Below, one piece after another: positions 55,192-64,000 of a DNA stretch of 64,000 bases. The translations under genes and the position numbers were made by a program. Source of the stretch: Pseudomonas baetica (GTDB lineage Bacteria > Pseudomonadota > Gammaproteobacteria > Pseudomonadales > Pseudomonadaceae); the NCBI RefSeq assembly GCF_019733355.1, contig NZ_JAIHLQ010000034.1, forward strand, positions 1-64,000, read 5' to 3'. Every line of letters starts with the position of its first letter. The first letter of the stretch is position 1. Below the pieces are notes generated by a model. The model was not told where the DNA came from. It worked only from the letters and a program-made list of their open reading frames with translations, and made no database searches.

Positions 55192-57825
55192 CTACTCAGC
55201 CTTGGCTTTTGCGCTGCGCTTGTCTTCAACCGCCCACTTGCCACCGTCGTAGTAAGCCTTCCAACCGGTAGGTTTGCCGTCGACCTCGGTCTGCACGTAT
55301 TGCTCCTTGGTCTTGCGGCTGTAGCGGATCACCGCTGGCAGACCATCAGGATCCTTCTGCGGCGCTTCACACAGGAAGTGATACTTCGGATCAATCTCGC
55401 TCTTGTGCGGCAGAATCTCGATCACCAATGGAGCACGAGTCTCACGGTTTTTCGGGAACTGACTGGCCGCCAGGAACAGACCGGACGCACCGTCGCGCAG
55501 GATGTAGGTGTCGTTGACCTTTTCGCACTTCAGCTCAGGCATCTTCACCGGATCCATCTTCGGCGGCGCCGCGTCACCGCTTTTGAGCAGTTTGCGCGTG
55601 TTTTTACAGGTCGGGTTGGTGCAGCCGAAGAACTTGCCGAAACGGCCGGTCTTGAGTTGCATCTCGCTGCCACACTTGTCGCACTCAAGGCTTGGACCTT
55701 CATAGCCCTTGATGCGATAGCTGCCTTCTTCGATTTCGTATCCGGCGCAATCCGGGTTGTTACCGCAGATGTGCAGTTTGCGTTTCTCATCGAGCAGATA
55801 AGCGTCCATCGCAGTGCTGCAAATCGGGCAGCGATGCTTGCCACGCAGTACCAGCGACTCCGACTCACCCTCGTCGTCCGCAGCGATTTCATCGCCCGGC
55901 ACCAGGTTGACAGTAGCCTTGCAGCGTTCTTTTGGCGGCAGGCTGTAACCCGAGCAACCAAGGAACACACCGGTCGAAGCCGTACGAATTTGCATCGGAC
56001 GGCCGCAAGTCGTGCACGGGATGTCGGTCATGACCGGCTGATTGGCACGCATTCCGCTTTCAGGATTCTCAGCTACTTCGAGTTTCTTCTTGAAGTCGCC
56101 GTAGAACTCGTCCAGCACGCTCTTCCAGTCACGCTCGCCCTGAGCCACGTCATCAAGGTTCTCTTCCATGCCGGCGGTAAAGCCGTAGTCCATGAGATTG
56201 GAGAAGCTCTCCGACAGTCGCTCGGTAACGATGTCGCCCATTTTTTCCGAATAGAAACGACGGTTGTGCAGCGTCACATAACCGCGATCCTGAATAGTCG
56301 AAATAATCGCCGCATAAGTTGAAGGACGACCGATGCCGCGCTTTTCCATTTCCTTCACAAGGCTGGCCTCCGAGTAACGGGCCGGCGGCTTGGTGAAGTG
56401 CTGGGAAGGATCGAGCTTGATGAGCTTCATCACATCGCCCTGCGCCATGTCAGGCAGAACGTCGTCATCGCCAGGCTTGGCAATTTGCGGCATAACGCGG
56501 GTGTAACCGTCGAACTTGAGGATGCGGCCCTTGGCACGCAACTCGAAATCACCCGCCCCAACGCTGACGGTAGTCGACAGATATTGCGCCGGCAGCATCT
56601 GGCAGGCCAGAAACTGGCGCCAGATGAGCTCGTAGAGGCGCTCCGCGTCACGCTCCATGCCTGCAAGCTTGCTCGGCGTGGTGTTGGCGTCGGACGGACG
56701 AATGGCTTCGTGAGCCTCTTGTGCGCCTTCCTTGCTGCTATAGACGTTTGGCGTTTCCGGCAGGTACTTCTTGCCGAACTCGTCTTCGATGTAAGTACGC
56801 GCCATCGTCACGGCATCAACCGAGAGGTTGGTCGAGTCAGTACGCATATAAGTGATGTAGCCCGCTTCATACAGACGCTGAGCCATCATCATGGTCTTCT
56901 TCACACCGAAGCCCAGACGATTACTCGCAGCCTGCTGCAGGGTGGACGTGATGAATGGAGCAGAAGGCTTGCTGCTGGTCGGCTTGTCCTCGCGCTTGAC
57001 GATGCTGTAGCTGGAAGACTTGAGCTTCTCCAGCGCCGCCATGGCCTGGGCTTCGTTCAGCGGCTTGAAGGCCTCGCCCTTCTCACGCGCAACGTCAAAA
57101 CGCACGGTCGAACCTTTGGTAGTGCCTAAATCGGCGTGCACTTCCCAGTATTCCTCAGGGTTGAAGGCACGGATTTCGCGCTCGCGCTCGACCACCAGCT
57201 TCACCGCAACCGATTGCACACGACCGGCAGACAGGCCACGGGCGATCTTGGCCCACAGCAGCGGCGAAACCATGTAACCAACCACGCGATCGAGAAAACG
57301 ACGCGCCTGCTGGGCATTTACACGATCAATATCCAGTTCGCCGGGCGCCGAGAAAGCTTCCTGAATCGCTTTCTTGGTGATTTCGTTGAACACCACTCGC
57401 TTGTAGCGGCTGTCGTCACCACCGATGGCTTCGCGCAGGTGCCATGCAATGGCTTCCCCCTCGCGATCCAAGTCGGTTGCGAGATAGATGGTGTCAGCAT
57501 CTTTGGCAAGCCGGCGCAGCTCTTCGATCACCTTCTCTTTACCTGGGAGGATCTCGTACTTGGCTTTCCAGCCATGATCGGGATCGACACCCATACGCGA
57601 GACGAGCTGCTTGCGCGCTTTCTCTTTCGGTGTGAGCACCGGACCTTCGCCTGCGGCAGCCTTGCCGCGCTTGGCGGCTGGCTCTTTGCTGGCGCTAGCC
57701 GAACCGCTGGTGGGCAGGTCTCGGATATGGCCGATACTCGACTTCACCACGTATTGGTTACCCAGATACTTGTTGATGGTCTTGGCCTTAGCCGGGGATT
57801 CCACAATGACCAGCGATTTGCCCAT
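55192..57825 (-). CDS. topA: DNA topoisomerase I
   Basis: This 877-residue type IA topoisomerase relaxes negative supercoils. The Toprim domain has 'VIVESPAKAKTINKYLG' and 'LATDLDREGEAIAWHL'. The catalytic Tyr is in 'GYITYMRTDSTNLS'. Zinc-ribbon repeats follow near the C-terminus ('CTTCGRPM...C', 'CPICSTAM', 'CDKCGSEMQLKTGRFGKFFG'). Its length fits Pseudomonas TopA. Confidence 0.98.
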   Translation of the reverse strand: MGKSLVIVESPAKAKTINKYLGNQYVVKSSIGHIRDLPTSGSASASKEPAAKRGKAAAGEGPVLTPKEKARKQLVSRMGVDPDHGWKAKYEILPGKEKVIEELRRLAKDADTIYLATDLDREGEAIAWHLREAIGGDDSRYKRVVFNEITKKAIQEAFSAPGELDIDRVNAQQARRFLDRVVGYMVSPLLWAKIARGLSAGRVQSVAVKLVVEREREIRAFNPEEYWEVHADLGTTKGSTVRFDVAREKGEAFKPLNEAQAMAALEKLKSSSYSIVKREDKPTSSKPSAPFITSTLQQAASNRLGFGVKKTMMMAQRLYEAGYITYMRTDSTNLSVDAVTMARTYIEDEFGKKYLPETPNVYSSKEGAQEAHEAIRPSDANTTPSKLAGMERDAERLYELIWRQFLACQMLPAQYLSTTVSVGAGDFELRAKGRILKFDGYTRVMPQIAKPGDDDVLPDMAQGDVMKLIKLDPSQHFTKPPARYSEASLVKEMEKRGIGRPSTYAAIISTIQDRGYVTLHNRRFYSEKMGDIVTERLSESFSNLMDYGFTAGMEENLDDVAQGERDWKSVLDEFYGDFKKKLEVAENPESGMRANQPVMTDIPCTTCGRPMQIRTASTGVFLGCSGYSLPPKERCKATVNLVPGDEIAADDEGESESLVLRGKHRCPICSTAMDAYLLDEKRKLHICGNNPDCAGYEIEEGSYRIKGYEGPSLECDKCGSEMQLKTGRFGKFFGCTNPTCKNTRKLLKSGDAAPPKMDPVKMPELKCEKVNDTYILRDGASGLFLAASQFPKNRETRAPLVIEILPHKSEIDPKYHFLCEAPQKDPDGLPAVIRYSRKTKEQYVQTEVDGKPTGWKAYYDGGKWAVEDKRSAKAKAE

Positions 57826-57939
57826 GGATCAGAAAATTCCTGAATTCTAGAAGTGAAAGGCGGTTGGCGCCTGACGCGGCACCGCTATATATAGTTGATA
57901 CAAGGTGAGGTCAAGCACAGGGTGCTGCGCGCACTCGCC

Positions 57940-58176
57940 TCATGCCTTGGAAAAAAGGCTCGGTTCGGCTTGCACCAAAGCAAAGCGTGGCACCTGCTCG
58001 CCGTCAACCTCGACTGACTCGAGAAACATACTCAAAGGGCGCACCCAAAAGCCGTAATCGCCATACAGGGCTTGGTAAAAGACCACTTCTTCTTCGGTCT
58101 CGGAATGCCGTGCAACATTGAACACACGGTACTGCGGACCTTTGTAATGTTGGTAGAGCCCAGGTTGTATCGGCAT
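57940..58176 (-). CDS. DUF1653 family protein
   Basis: This 78-residue small protein has the family pattern 'GLYQHYKGPQYRVFNVARHS' and 'VVFYQALYGDYGFWVRPLSMF'. DUF1653 proteins are short beta-barrels of unknown role, often near DNA or RNA metabolism genes. The start is at the ATG of 'MPIQPG'; a GTG six codons earlier is possible. Confidence 0.88.
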   Translation of the reverse strand: MPIQPGLYQHYKGPQYRVFNVARHSETEEEVVFYQALYGDYGFWVRPLSMFLESVEVDGEQVPRFALVQAEPSLFSKA

Positions 58177-58228
58177 GCTTCGGCCCTCACTCAAATTTTT
58201 TCAAAAAAAAACAAAATAAATCCACAAA

Positions 58229-58255
58229 AACAAAAACCGGGGCACTTGGCCCCGG
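58229..58255 (-). terminator. Terminator of fadBA
   Basis: On the minus strand CCGGGGC pairs with GCCCCGG around a 5-nt loop and is followed by T5GT5. It lies 19 bp after the fadA stop. Confidence 0.88.
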
Positions 58256-58273
58256 CTTCCATCAACGAGACGC

Positions 58274-59449
58274 TTATACGCGTTCGAAGACGGTGGAGAT
58301 GCCTTGGCCGAGACCAATGCACATAGTGGCCACCCCGAAGGTGCCGCTATTCTGCTTCATCACGTTCAGCAGGGTGCCGGAAATACGCGCACCGGAGCAA
58401 CCGAACGGGTGACCCAGGGCAATCGCGCCGCCGTGCAGGTTAACCTTCTCATTCATCTTGTCGAGTACTTTCAGATCTTTCAGCACTGGCAGCGCCTGTG
58501 CGGCGAAAGCTTCATTGAGCTCGAAGAAGTCGATATCGTTGATGACAAGACCTGCACGCTTCAGGGCTTTCTGTGTAGCCGGAACTGGACCATAGCCCAT
58601 GATTGCCGGATCCACACCCGCCACTGCCATCGAACGGATCACCGCCATCGGCTGAATACCCAGGTCCTGCGCACGCTGCGCCGACATCACGATCATGCAC
58701 GAAGCACCATCAGTGATCTGCGACGAAGTACCGGCAGTCACGGTGCCGCCCTTTGGATTGAAAGCAGGCTTGAGGGCCGCCAGGCTTTCCAGGGTAGTTT
58801 CCGGACGAATGGTTTCGTCGTAGTCGAACAGTTTCAGGAAACCGTTCTCGTCATAGCCCTGCATCGGGATGATTTCGTCTTTGAACTTGCCTTCCACAGT
58901 TGCCTTGTGGGCGAGCTGGTGGGAACGCACGCCAAAGGCGTCTTGCTGCTCACGCGTGATGCCGTGCATCTTGCCCAGCATTTCAGCGGTCAGGCCCATC
59001 ATGCCCGAGGCTTTCGCCGCGTACAGGGACATGTGCGGGTTCGGATCGACACCGTGCATCATGCTCACATGGCCCATATGCTCGACGCCGCCAACCACGA
59101 ACACGTCACCGTTACCGGTCATGATCGCTTGCGCTGCAGTGTGCAGAGCGCTCATCGACGAGCCGCACAGACGGCTGACGGTCTGGCCGGCCGAGGTATG
59201 CGGGATCTGGGTCATCAGCGACGCCATGCGCGCAATGTTCCAGCCCTGCTCCAGGGTCTGGTTTACACAGCCCCAGATCACGTCCTCGACTTCAGCAGGA
59301 TCGACCTTGACGTTGCGCTCCAGCAATTTGCTGATCAGGTGCGCCGACATGTCTTCAGCGCGGGTGTTGCGGTGCATGCCGCCCTTGGAGCGGCCCATCG
59401 GTGTACGACCGAAGTCGACAATCACGACGTCTCTAGGATTCAAGCTCAT
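58274..59449 (-). CDS. fadA: 3-ketoacyl-CoA thiolase, beta subunit of the fatty-acid oxidation complex
   Basis: This 391-residue thiolase has nucleophile Cys in 'SRLCGSSMSALHTAAQAI', His in 'GGAIALGHPFGCSGAR' and the second Cys in 'MCIGLGQGIS'. It cleaves 3-ketoacyl-CoA to acetyl-CoA. It lies 29 bp after fadB, its complex partner. PsrA control is known for fadBA in P. aeruginosa. Confidence 0.97.
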   Translation of the reverse strand: MSLNPRDVVIVDFGRTPMGRSKGGMHRNTRAEDMSAHLISKLLERNVKVDPAEVEDVIWGCVNQTLEQGWNIARMASLMTQIPHTSAGQTVSRLCGSSMSALHTAAQAIMTGNGDVFVVGGVEHMGHVSMMHGVDPNPHMSLYAAKASGMMGLTAEMLGKMHGITREQQDAFGVRSHQLAHKATVEGKFKDEIIPMQGYDENGFLKLFDYDETIRPETTLESLAALKPAFNPKGGTVTAGTSSQITDGASCMIVMSAQRAQDLGIQPMAVIRSMAVAGVDPAIMGYGPVPATQKALKRAGLVINDIDFFELNEAFAAQALPVLKDLKVLDKMNEKVNLHGGAIALGHPFGCSGARISGTLLNVMKQNSGTFGVATMCIGLGQGISTVFERV

Positions 59450-59478
59450 AAGTTCACTCTCACTCTAGTTGGGGGCGC

Positions 59479-61626
59479 TTAACCGAAGAAGCTTTGGCCG
59501 TTTTTGGCCATTTCGCGCAGCTTCTCGGTCGGGTGGTACAGCGCGCCCAAATCAGCGTACTGGTCAGCCAGGGCAACGAACTCGGCAACACCGATCGAAT
59601 CGATGTAGCGCAGCGCACCGCCACGGAATGGAGGGAAACCGATACCGTAGACCAGACCCATGTCGGCTTCGGCGGCAGTTTCAACGATGCCGTCTTCCAG
59701 GCAACGCACGGTTTCCAGGCACAGCGGGATCATCATCCAGTTGATGATGTCTTCATCAGTGACTTCGCGCTGCTCGTAAACGATCGGCTTGAGCACTTCC
59801 AATACCGACGGATCGGCGACTTTCTTCTGCTTGCCTTTCTTGTCGGTCTCGTAGGCGTAGAAGCCCTTACCGTTTTTCTGGCCCAGACGCTTGGCTTCGT
59901 AAAGCACGTCAACAGCCGAACGACGGTCATCCTTCATGCGATCCGGGAAGCCTTCAGCCATCACGTCACGACCGTGGTGACCGGTATCAATGCCGACCAC
60001 GTCCATCAAGTAGGCCGGACCCATCGGCCAGCCGAATTTTTCCATGATTTTATCGATGCGGACGAAGTCCACACCGGCGCTGACCAGCTTGGCGAAACCG
60101 CCGAAGTACGGGAACAGCACGCGGTTGACCAGGAAGCCCGGGCAATCGTTGACGACGATCGGGTTCTTGCCCATTTTCTTGGCGTAGGCAACGGTGGTGG
60201 CAACAGCCAGCTCGCTGGACTTCTCGCCACGGATCACTTCTACCAGCGGCATCATGTGCACCGGGTTGAAGAAGTGCATGCCGACAAAATTTTCCGGGCG
60301 CTTGAGGGCTTTCGCCAGCAGGCTGATGGAAATGGTCGAGGTGTTGGACGCGAGGATGGTGTCCTCTTTGACCTTGTCTTCGACTTCCGCCAGCACGGCT
60401 TGCTTGACTTTCGGGTTCTCGACGACAGCTTCAACAACCAGGTCAACGTGACCAAAATCGCCGTAGGACAGCGTCGGACGAATGCCATTGAGCACTTCAG
60501 CCATTTTCGCGGCTGTCATACGACCTTTGTCAACGCGGCCAACCAGCAGTTTGGCGGCTTCGGCCAGACCCTGCTCGATACCGTGCTCGTTGATGTCCTT
60601 CATCAGGATCGGCGTGCCTTTGGAAGCCGACTGATAGGCGATACCGCCACCCATGATGCCAGCGCCGAGTACGGCGGCCTGCTTCACGTCTTTGGCGATT
60701 TCGTCGTAGGCCTTGGCCTTCTTCTTCAGTTCCTGATCGTTCAGGAACAGACCGATCAAGCTCTGCGCGGCAGAGGTTTTGGCCAGTTTGACGAAACCAG
60801 CGGCTTCGATTTCCAGCGCCTTGTCACGACCGAAGTTGGCGGCTTTCTGGATGGTCTTGATCGCTTCGACCGGCGCCGGGTAGTTCGGGCCAGCTTGACC
60901 GGCAACAAAACCTTTAGCGGTTTCGAAAGCCATCATTTGTTCAATGGCGTTCAGCTTGAGCTTTTCCAGCTTCGGCTGACGCTTGGCCTTGAAATCGAAC
61001 TCGCCGCAGATGGCGCGCTTGATCAGCTCAAGGGCAGCTTCCTGCAGTTTCTCTGGAGCAACCACGGCGTCGACGGCGCTGACTTTCAGGGCGTCTTCAG
61101 GGCGATTTTCCTTGCCGGCGGCAATCCATTCGATAGCGTTGTCGACACCGATCAGGCGCGGCAAACGCACGGTACCGCCGAAGCCTGGGTAGATACCCAG
61201 CTTGACTTCCGGCAGACCGATTTTGGCCTTGGTCGACATGACGCGATAGTCAGCTGCCAGGCACATTTCCAGACCGCCGCCCAGGGCGATGCCGTTGATG
61301 GCCGCTACGGTCGGAACGTTGAGGTCTTCGAAATCGCTGAAGATCTTGTTGGCTTCGAGATTGCCAGCAACCAGCTCGGCATCCGGCAGCTTGAAGTTTT
61401 CGACAAATTCAGTGATGTCGGCGCCGACGATGAACACGTCCTTGCCACTGCTGACGATCACACCCTTGATCGAAGCATCTGCCTTGATGGTGTCTACGGC
61501 CTGACGCAGCTCGTTCAGGGTAAGACGGTTGAACTTGTTGACGGACTCACCCTTGAGGTCGAATTTCAATTCGACGATGCCACTTTCAAGAGCGTTAACC
61601 GTGATGGCTTTACCTTCGTAAATCAT
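59479..61626 (-). CDS. fadB: Fatty-acid oxidation complex alpha subunit
   Basis: This 715-residue protein combines an N-terminal enoyl-CoA hydratase/isomerase ('GIALGGGLEMCLAADYRV' and 'LPEVKLGIYPGFGGTVRLPR' supply the two catalytic Glu) with an L-3-hydroxyacyl-CoA dehydrogenase ('GAGIMGGGIAYQSA' NAD site, 'GMHFFNPVHMMPLVE' catalytic His). The start is at 'MIYEGKAITVNALE'; the upstream 51-codon extension has no homology. Confidence 0.97.
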   Translation of the reverse strand: MIYEGKAITVNALESGIVELKFDLKGESVNKFNRLTLNELRQAVDTIKADASIKGVIVSSGKDVFIVGADITEFVENFKLPDAELVAGNLEANKIFSDFEDLNVPTVAAINGIALGGGLEMCLAADYRVMSTKAKIGLPEVKLGIYPGFGGTVRLPRLIGVDNAIEWIAAGKENRPEDALKVSAVDAVVAPEKLQEAALELIKRAICGEFDFKAKRQPKLEKLKLNAIEQMMAFETAKGFVAGQAGPNYPAPVEAIKTIQKAANFGRDKALEIEAAGFVKLAKTSAAQSLIGLFLNDQELKKKAKAYDEIAKDVKQAAVLGAGIMGGGIAYQSASKGTPILMKDINEHGIEQGLAEAAKLLVGRVDKGRMTAAKMAEVLNGIRPTLSYGDFGHVDLVVEAVVENPKVKQAVLAEVEDKVKEDTILASNTSTISISLLAKALKRPENFVGMHFFNPVHMMPLVEVIRGEKSSELAVATTVAYAKKMGKNPIVVNDCPGFLVNRVLFPYFGGFAKLVSAGVDFVRIDKIMEKFGWPMGPAYLMDVVGIDTGHHGRDVMAEGFPDRMKDDRRSAVDVLYEAKRLGQKNGKGFYAYETDKKGKQKKVADPSVLEVLKPIVYEQREVTDEDIINWMMIPLCLETVRCLEDGIVETAAEADMGLVYGIGFPPFRGGALRYIDSIGVAEFVALADQYADLGALYHPTEKLREMAKNGQSFFG

Positions 61627-62002
61627 CAACTGATCTCCACGATATGGAAGCTGAACAGTACACGTCGGACGCAGGCGAATGGCTTGGCAGGACGCTTTTT
61701 CGTCGATGCTAACGCCAATCCACCCGGCACACCCGCCAACGCGATAGTCGGGATTCTGTAGGAGCGATCTGTAAGACAAACGCTCAATTCATACGCCCGT
61801 TTGATTTGGGTACGCCACCTTCACGGAATTTCCGACAATTGTCAATCGCCCAAAATACGGGTTGAAATGCGACTTTGCGGTCACTTCCGTACTACGAAGA
61901 CCAGCAACACGGCTCTGCATGTCGAGCCATTCATAGAATCAATAGTTAGAAAAGTCGCCCTAATTCGCATTGAGCCCTGTTTAAAGCGGCTACGCTGAGT
62001 GG
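61627..62002. promoter_or_regulatory. fadBA upstream region
   Basis: This gap between fadB and the next gene on its strand holds the fadBA promoter. No PsrA box of the standard spacing is present; only CAAACG and CGTTTG half-sites 15 nt apart occur at about 61779-61805. No credible coding frame is seen. Confidence 0.4.
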
Positions 62003-62104
62003 ACTACATGGAAATGCGCTGAAGGCTCGACAAGGGGCCAGCCACAAAAAATTACCGGCCTGCCTGGCCAACCCCGCCCGATGAATCATGTCGGGCTTTT
62101 TATT
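62003..62104 (+). ncRNA. Candidate small RNA
   Basis: An intergenic stretch ends in a Rho-independent terminator: GCCCGA (62076-62081) pairs with TCGGGC (62091-62096), then TTTTTATT. An upstream stem GGCCAG (62036-62041) / CTGGCC (62064-62069) encloses an A-rich loop with ACAAAAAA, a possible Hfq site. A weak promoter (TTGAGC, 15 bp, TACGCT) precedes it. No protein gene on the plus strand needs this terminator, which suggests a transcript of about 100 nt. Confidence 0.4.
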
Positions 62105-62115
62105 GCTCGTCTGCC

Positions 62116-62148
62116 GGACGTTTCGCACCGTTGCAGTGGGAAACGTCC
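62116..62148. terminator. Strong stem-loop after the 145-residue membrane protein gene
   Basis: GGACGTTTC / GAAACGTCC (9 bp) lies 6 bp beyond the stop codon of the gene at 62154-62591. No U-run follows on either strand, so it may protect the mRNA 3' end instead of terminating transcription. Confidence 0.45.
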
Positions 62149-62153
62149 ACGAG

Positions 62154-62591
62154 TTACGCCAGCGCTTTCAGTGTGGCGTCGATGTCCTGCAAAACCGAGG
62201 TTTCGCCCTTCTCGCCCCAGTACAAGGCGATCATTTGCTTATCCGCCTCGACTTTGAAGACGTTGCCCGGCAATTTTTCGAAATGATCTAGTAGCGTCCG
62301 ATCTTCGCAAACCTCCTGCCACTGATTGACCCACACACCCGGCGATTTTTGCCACCAGGACCAGCATGCCGGCTGATTGCTCCGGCGCGGTCGATGATAT
62401 TGCGCACACGGACTCGGCGGCTCTTGCGAGAGCCAGTGCGGCCACTCCTGAGGCGCCAGTTGCATGGCCAGACCGATACGCCGCGCCTCCATGCGCAGGG
62501 CAATGCGACCACTCTGCGCACGCGATGGGCGCAACCAGGCCAGTGGACTCAAAACCACCAACAGGATTGACACCACCAGCCAGACCGTCAT
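62154..62591 (-). CDS. Conserved hypothetical membrane-anchored protein
   Basis: This 145-residue protein has an N-terminal hydrophobic segment 'VWLVVSILLVVLSPLAWL' and a soluble part rich in Trp and Pro ('QPACWSWWQKSPGVWVNQW'). The last about 45 residues look like a small alpha/beta unit. The start is at 'MTVWLV'. It corresponds by position to P. aeruginosa PA3016 (from memory) between fadB and the stress protein. Function unknown. Confidence 0.75.
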   Translation of the reverse strand: MTVWLVVSILLVVLSPLAWLRPSRAQSGRIALRMEARRIGLAMQLAPQEWPHWLSQEPPSPCAQYHRPRRSNQPACWSWWQKSPGVWVNQWQEVCEDRTLLDHFEKLPGNVFKVEADKQMIALYWGEKGETSVLQDIDATLKALA

Positions 62592-62694
62592 ATCTCTACT
62601 CCCGATTTTAGAAGGGCCCATTGTGTCACCTTGGAACCAATGCGCTTGAAACCAGCCATACTTAACAATATTGAAACCTCAGGAGGAGCACCTC

Positions 62695-63132
62695 ATGCCC
62701 TACCACCACATCCTGGTCGCCGTAGATCTGACTGAAGAGTGCGACCCTGTTATCCACCGCGCCCGCGAGCTGTCGGTGAGCAACGGCGCCAAGCTTTCGC
62801 TGGTGCATATCGTCGAGCCGATGGCGATGGCTTTCGGCGGCGACGTGCCAATGGATCTATCACAACTGCAACAGCAGCAGTTCGATCAAGCCAAGGAACG
62901 CCTTGAGCGCCTGAAACTCAAATATTCTGAACTCGAAGGTGCCAACTGCCACTTGACCTACGGCCAGCCACGCCAGGAAATCCACCATTTTGCCAAGGAG
63001 CATGAGTGCGATCTGATCGTGGTGGGCAGTCATGGGCGCCATGGTCTGGCGCTGTTGCTCGGCTCGACCGCCAACGATGTGTTGCACGGCGCGCCTTGTG
63101 ACGTGCTAGCGGTGCACCTGGTCAAGCAGTGA
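62695..63132 (+). CDS. Universal stress protein
   Basis: This 145-residue UspA-fold protein has 'ILVAVDLTEECDPVI' at the N-terminus. The ATP-binding signature G-2x-G-9x-G-S/T is in 'VGSHGRHGLALLLGSTAND', so it belongs to the nucleotide-binding subgroup. AGGAGGAG lies 7 bp before the ATG, a very strong ribosome binding site. It is convergent with uup. Confidence 0.93.
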   Translation: MPYHHILVAVDLTEECDPVIHRARELSVSNGAKLSLVHIVEPMAMAFGGDVPMDLSQLQQQQFDQAKERLERLKLKYSELEGANCHLTYGQPRQEIHHFAKEHECDLIVVGSHGRHGLALLLGSTANDVLHGAPCDVLAVHLVKQ

Positions 63133-63142
63133 AAGGCATAAC

Positions 63143-63231
63143 CCTGCGGGGGCGGGCTTGCTCGCGAAAACGTCGGCACATCCAATTTGATGTCGAGTGA
63201 CACACCGATTTCGTGAGCAAGCTCGCTCCTA
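63143..63231. repeat. REP pair (BIME-like)
   Basis: A forward arm 'gggggcgggcttgctcgcga' (about 63148-63167) is followed by a reverse arm 'tttcgtgagcaagctcgctc' (about 63209-63228). Arm order is opposite to that of the pairs at 9183, 20064 and 28066. Confidence 0.8.
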
Positions 63232-63252
63232 CCATGGACCTAAACACTACGT

Positions 63253-63290
63253 AAAAAGCCCGGCGCTCATGACTGAACGCCGGGCTTTTT
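63253..63290. terminator. Shared terminator of the stress-protein gene and uup
   Basis: A 13-bp stem AAAAAGCCCGGCG / CGCCGGGCTTTTT with a 12-nt loop between convergent genes; works in both directions. Confidence 0.92.
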
Positions 63291-63304
63291 TACATCCGGA
63301 TCAA

Positions 63305-64000
63305 TCAGGCGTCCAGCTCGGCCCAACGTTCCACCAGTGAGTCCAGCTCTGCCTGCAATTGCTCAAGCGAGGCAATCACCTTGGCAGTCTCGACAGCAGG
63401 ACGCTGATAGAAACCGGCGTCGGCCATTTCAGCCTCGACCGCGGCGATCTGCTGCTCCTTGGCGTCAATCTCACCCGGCAACGCTTCCAGTTCGCGCTGC
63501 AGCTTGTAGCTCAGCTTCTTTTTCGCGGCCGGGGCAGCAACGGCAGGCGCTGCGCCGGGAGCCGGCTCAGCCGTCACCACCGCCGAGTTCAGGTCAGCCT
63601 TGCCCGACTTGCTCTCGGTTACGCCCAGCAGACGCGGCGAGCCGCCCTGACGAATCCAGTCCTGATAACCACCGACGTATTCACGCACCTTGCCTTCACC
63701 TTCAAAGACCAGGGTGCTGGTGACGACGTTGTCGAGGAATGCCCGGTCGTGGCTGACCATCAGCACAGTACCGTTGAAGGTCAGCAGCACTTCTTCGAGC
63801 AGTTCGAGGGTTTCCACGTCGAGATCGTTAGTCGGCTCGTCGAGGACCAGCAGGTTAGCCGGCTTGCTGAACAGTTTTGCCAGCAGCAGGCGAGCCCGCT
63901 CCCCACCCGACAACGCCTTGACGGGCGTGCGAGCACGCTGCGGGCTGAACAAGAAGTCGCCGAGGTAGCTCAGCACATGGCGACTCTGGCCATCGATATC
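63305..64000 (-). CDS. uup: ABC-F family ATPase Uup, C-terminal part (runs off the window)
   Basis: The reading frame is open to the window edge, so only the last about 231 residues are present. They include the signature 'LSGGERARLLLAKL', Walker B 'LLVLDEPTNDLD', the switch His in 'MVSHDRAFL', 'YVGGYQDW' and a C-terminal coiled-coil domain after an Ala/Pro-rich linker. Uup binds branched DNA and ribosomes. The Walker A of this second ATPase domain lies outside the window. Confidence 0.9.
   Translation of the reverse strand, partial: DIDGQSRHVLSYLGDFLFSPQRARTPVKALSGGERARLLLAKLFSKPANLLVLDEPTNDLDVETLELLEEVLLTFNGTVLMVSHDRAFLDNVVTSTLVFEGEGKVREYVGGYQDWIRQGGSPRLLGVTESKSGKADLNSAVVTAEPAPGAAPAVAAPAAKKKLSYKLQRELEALPGEIDAKEQQIAAVEAEMADAGFYQRPAVETAKVIASLEQLQAELDSLVERWAELDA

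Noticed and set aside
59494..61761. Open frame of 755 codons on the plus strand opposite fadB
   Set aside because: Antisense shadow of fadB; no recognisable motif.
61779..61805. CAAACG/CGTTTG half-sites upstream of fadB as a PsrA operator
   Set aside because: Spacing of 15 nt is far from the 2-4 nt of known PsrA boxes.

Overview
The window looks like chromosomal DNA of a fluorescens-group Pseudomonas. The coding sequence is GC-rich, genes are densely packed, and paired REP palindromes of the 'gcgggcttgctcgcgaa' type recur between genes. Several blocks also follow the P. aeruginosa gene order as I remember it: tal-rssC-rssB-pilZ-mlaA-HAD-DUF4404-queF-cupredoxin-copRS; lolCDE-pilZ-GDPD-sthA-apbE; gap-mfd-csiV-(MTIP)-nagZ-psrA-lexA-sulA-topA-fadA-fadB-usp-uup. 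This placement rests on family recognition and recalled synteny, not on a database search.

Positions 1-18.9 kb hold an exopolysaccharide (EPS) locus of the Wzx/Wzy type. One minus-strand operon (5059 to 107) encodes a YjbE/GfcA-like small secreted protein, a Wza/GfcE-like export lipoprotein, and YjbF/GfcB, YjbG/GfcC and YjbH/GfcD homologues. A second minus-strand operon (17593 to 8017) encodes a Wzb/Etp phosphatase, a Wzc/Etk tyrosine kinase, one GT4 glycosyltransferase, a pyruvyl transferase, a Wzx flippase, a Wzy-like polymerase, an acyltransferase and an SGNH hydrolase. Between them lie galE and galU (UDP-Gal and UDP-Glc supply) and an orphan phosphomannomutase C-terminal domain. A secreted clan-A glycoside hydrolase is divergent from wzb. 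Together this is the equivalent of the E. coli group-4-capsule secretion set joined to a probable pyruvylated, acylated Glc/Gal polymer pathway. No initiating phosphoglycosyl transferase is present.

Positions 19-31.4 kb hold core genes: transaldolase, the RssB/RssC partner-switch pair, a PilZ protein, MlaA without a lipobox, a HAD-fold protein that has lost its nucleophile, QueF, a copper-responsive cupredoxin/CopRS module and the Lol lipoprotein-release operon. Positions 31.5-42.8 kb hold a PilZ-like protein, GDPD, SthA, ApbE, an MHS-family carboxylate transporter, a long GAPDH, Mfd and a CsiV-like protein.

Positions 42.8-50.9 kb are the most lineage-specific part of the second half. Two large paralogous SWIM-SNF2 helicases are convergently arranged as an inverted pair between csiV and the methylthioinosine phosphorylase gene. 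That phosphorylase gene is itself broken by an intact IS3-family element (49525-50759, 3-bp target duplication). Positions 50.9-64 kb hold nagZ, psrA (two fused PsrA operators), the lexA-sulA SOS operon (two LexA boxes), topA, fadBA, a candidate small RNA, a universal stress protein and the 3' part of uup.
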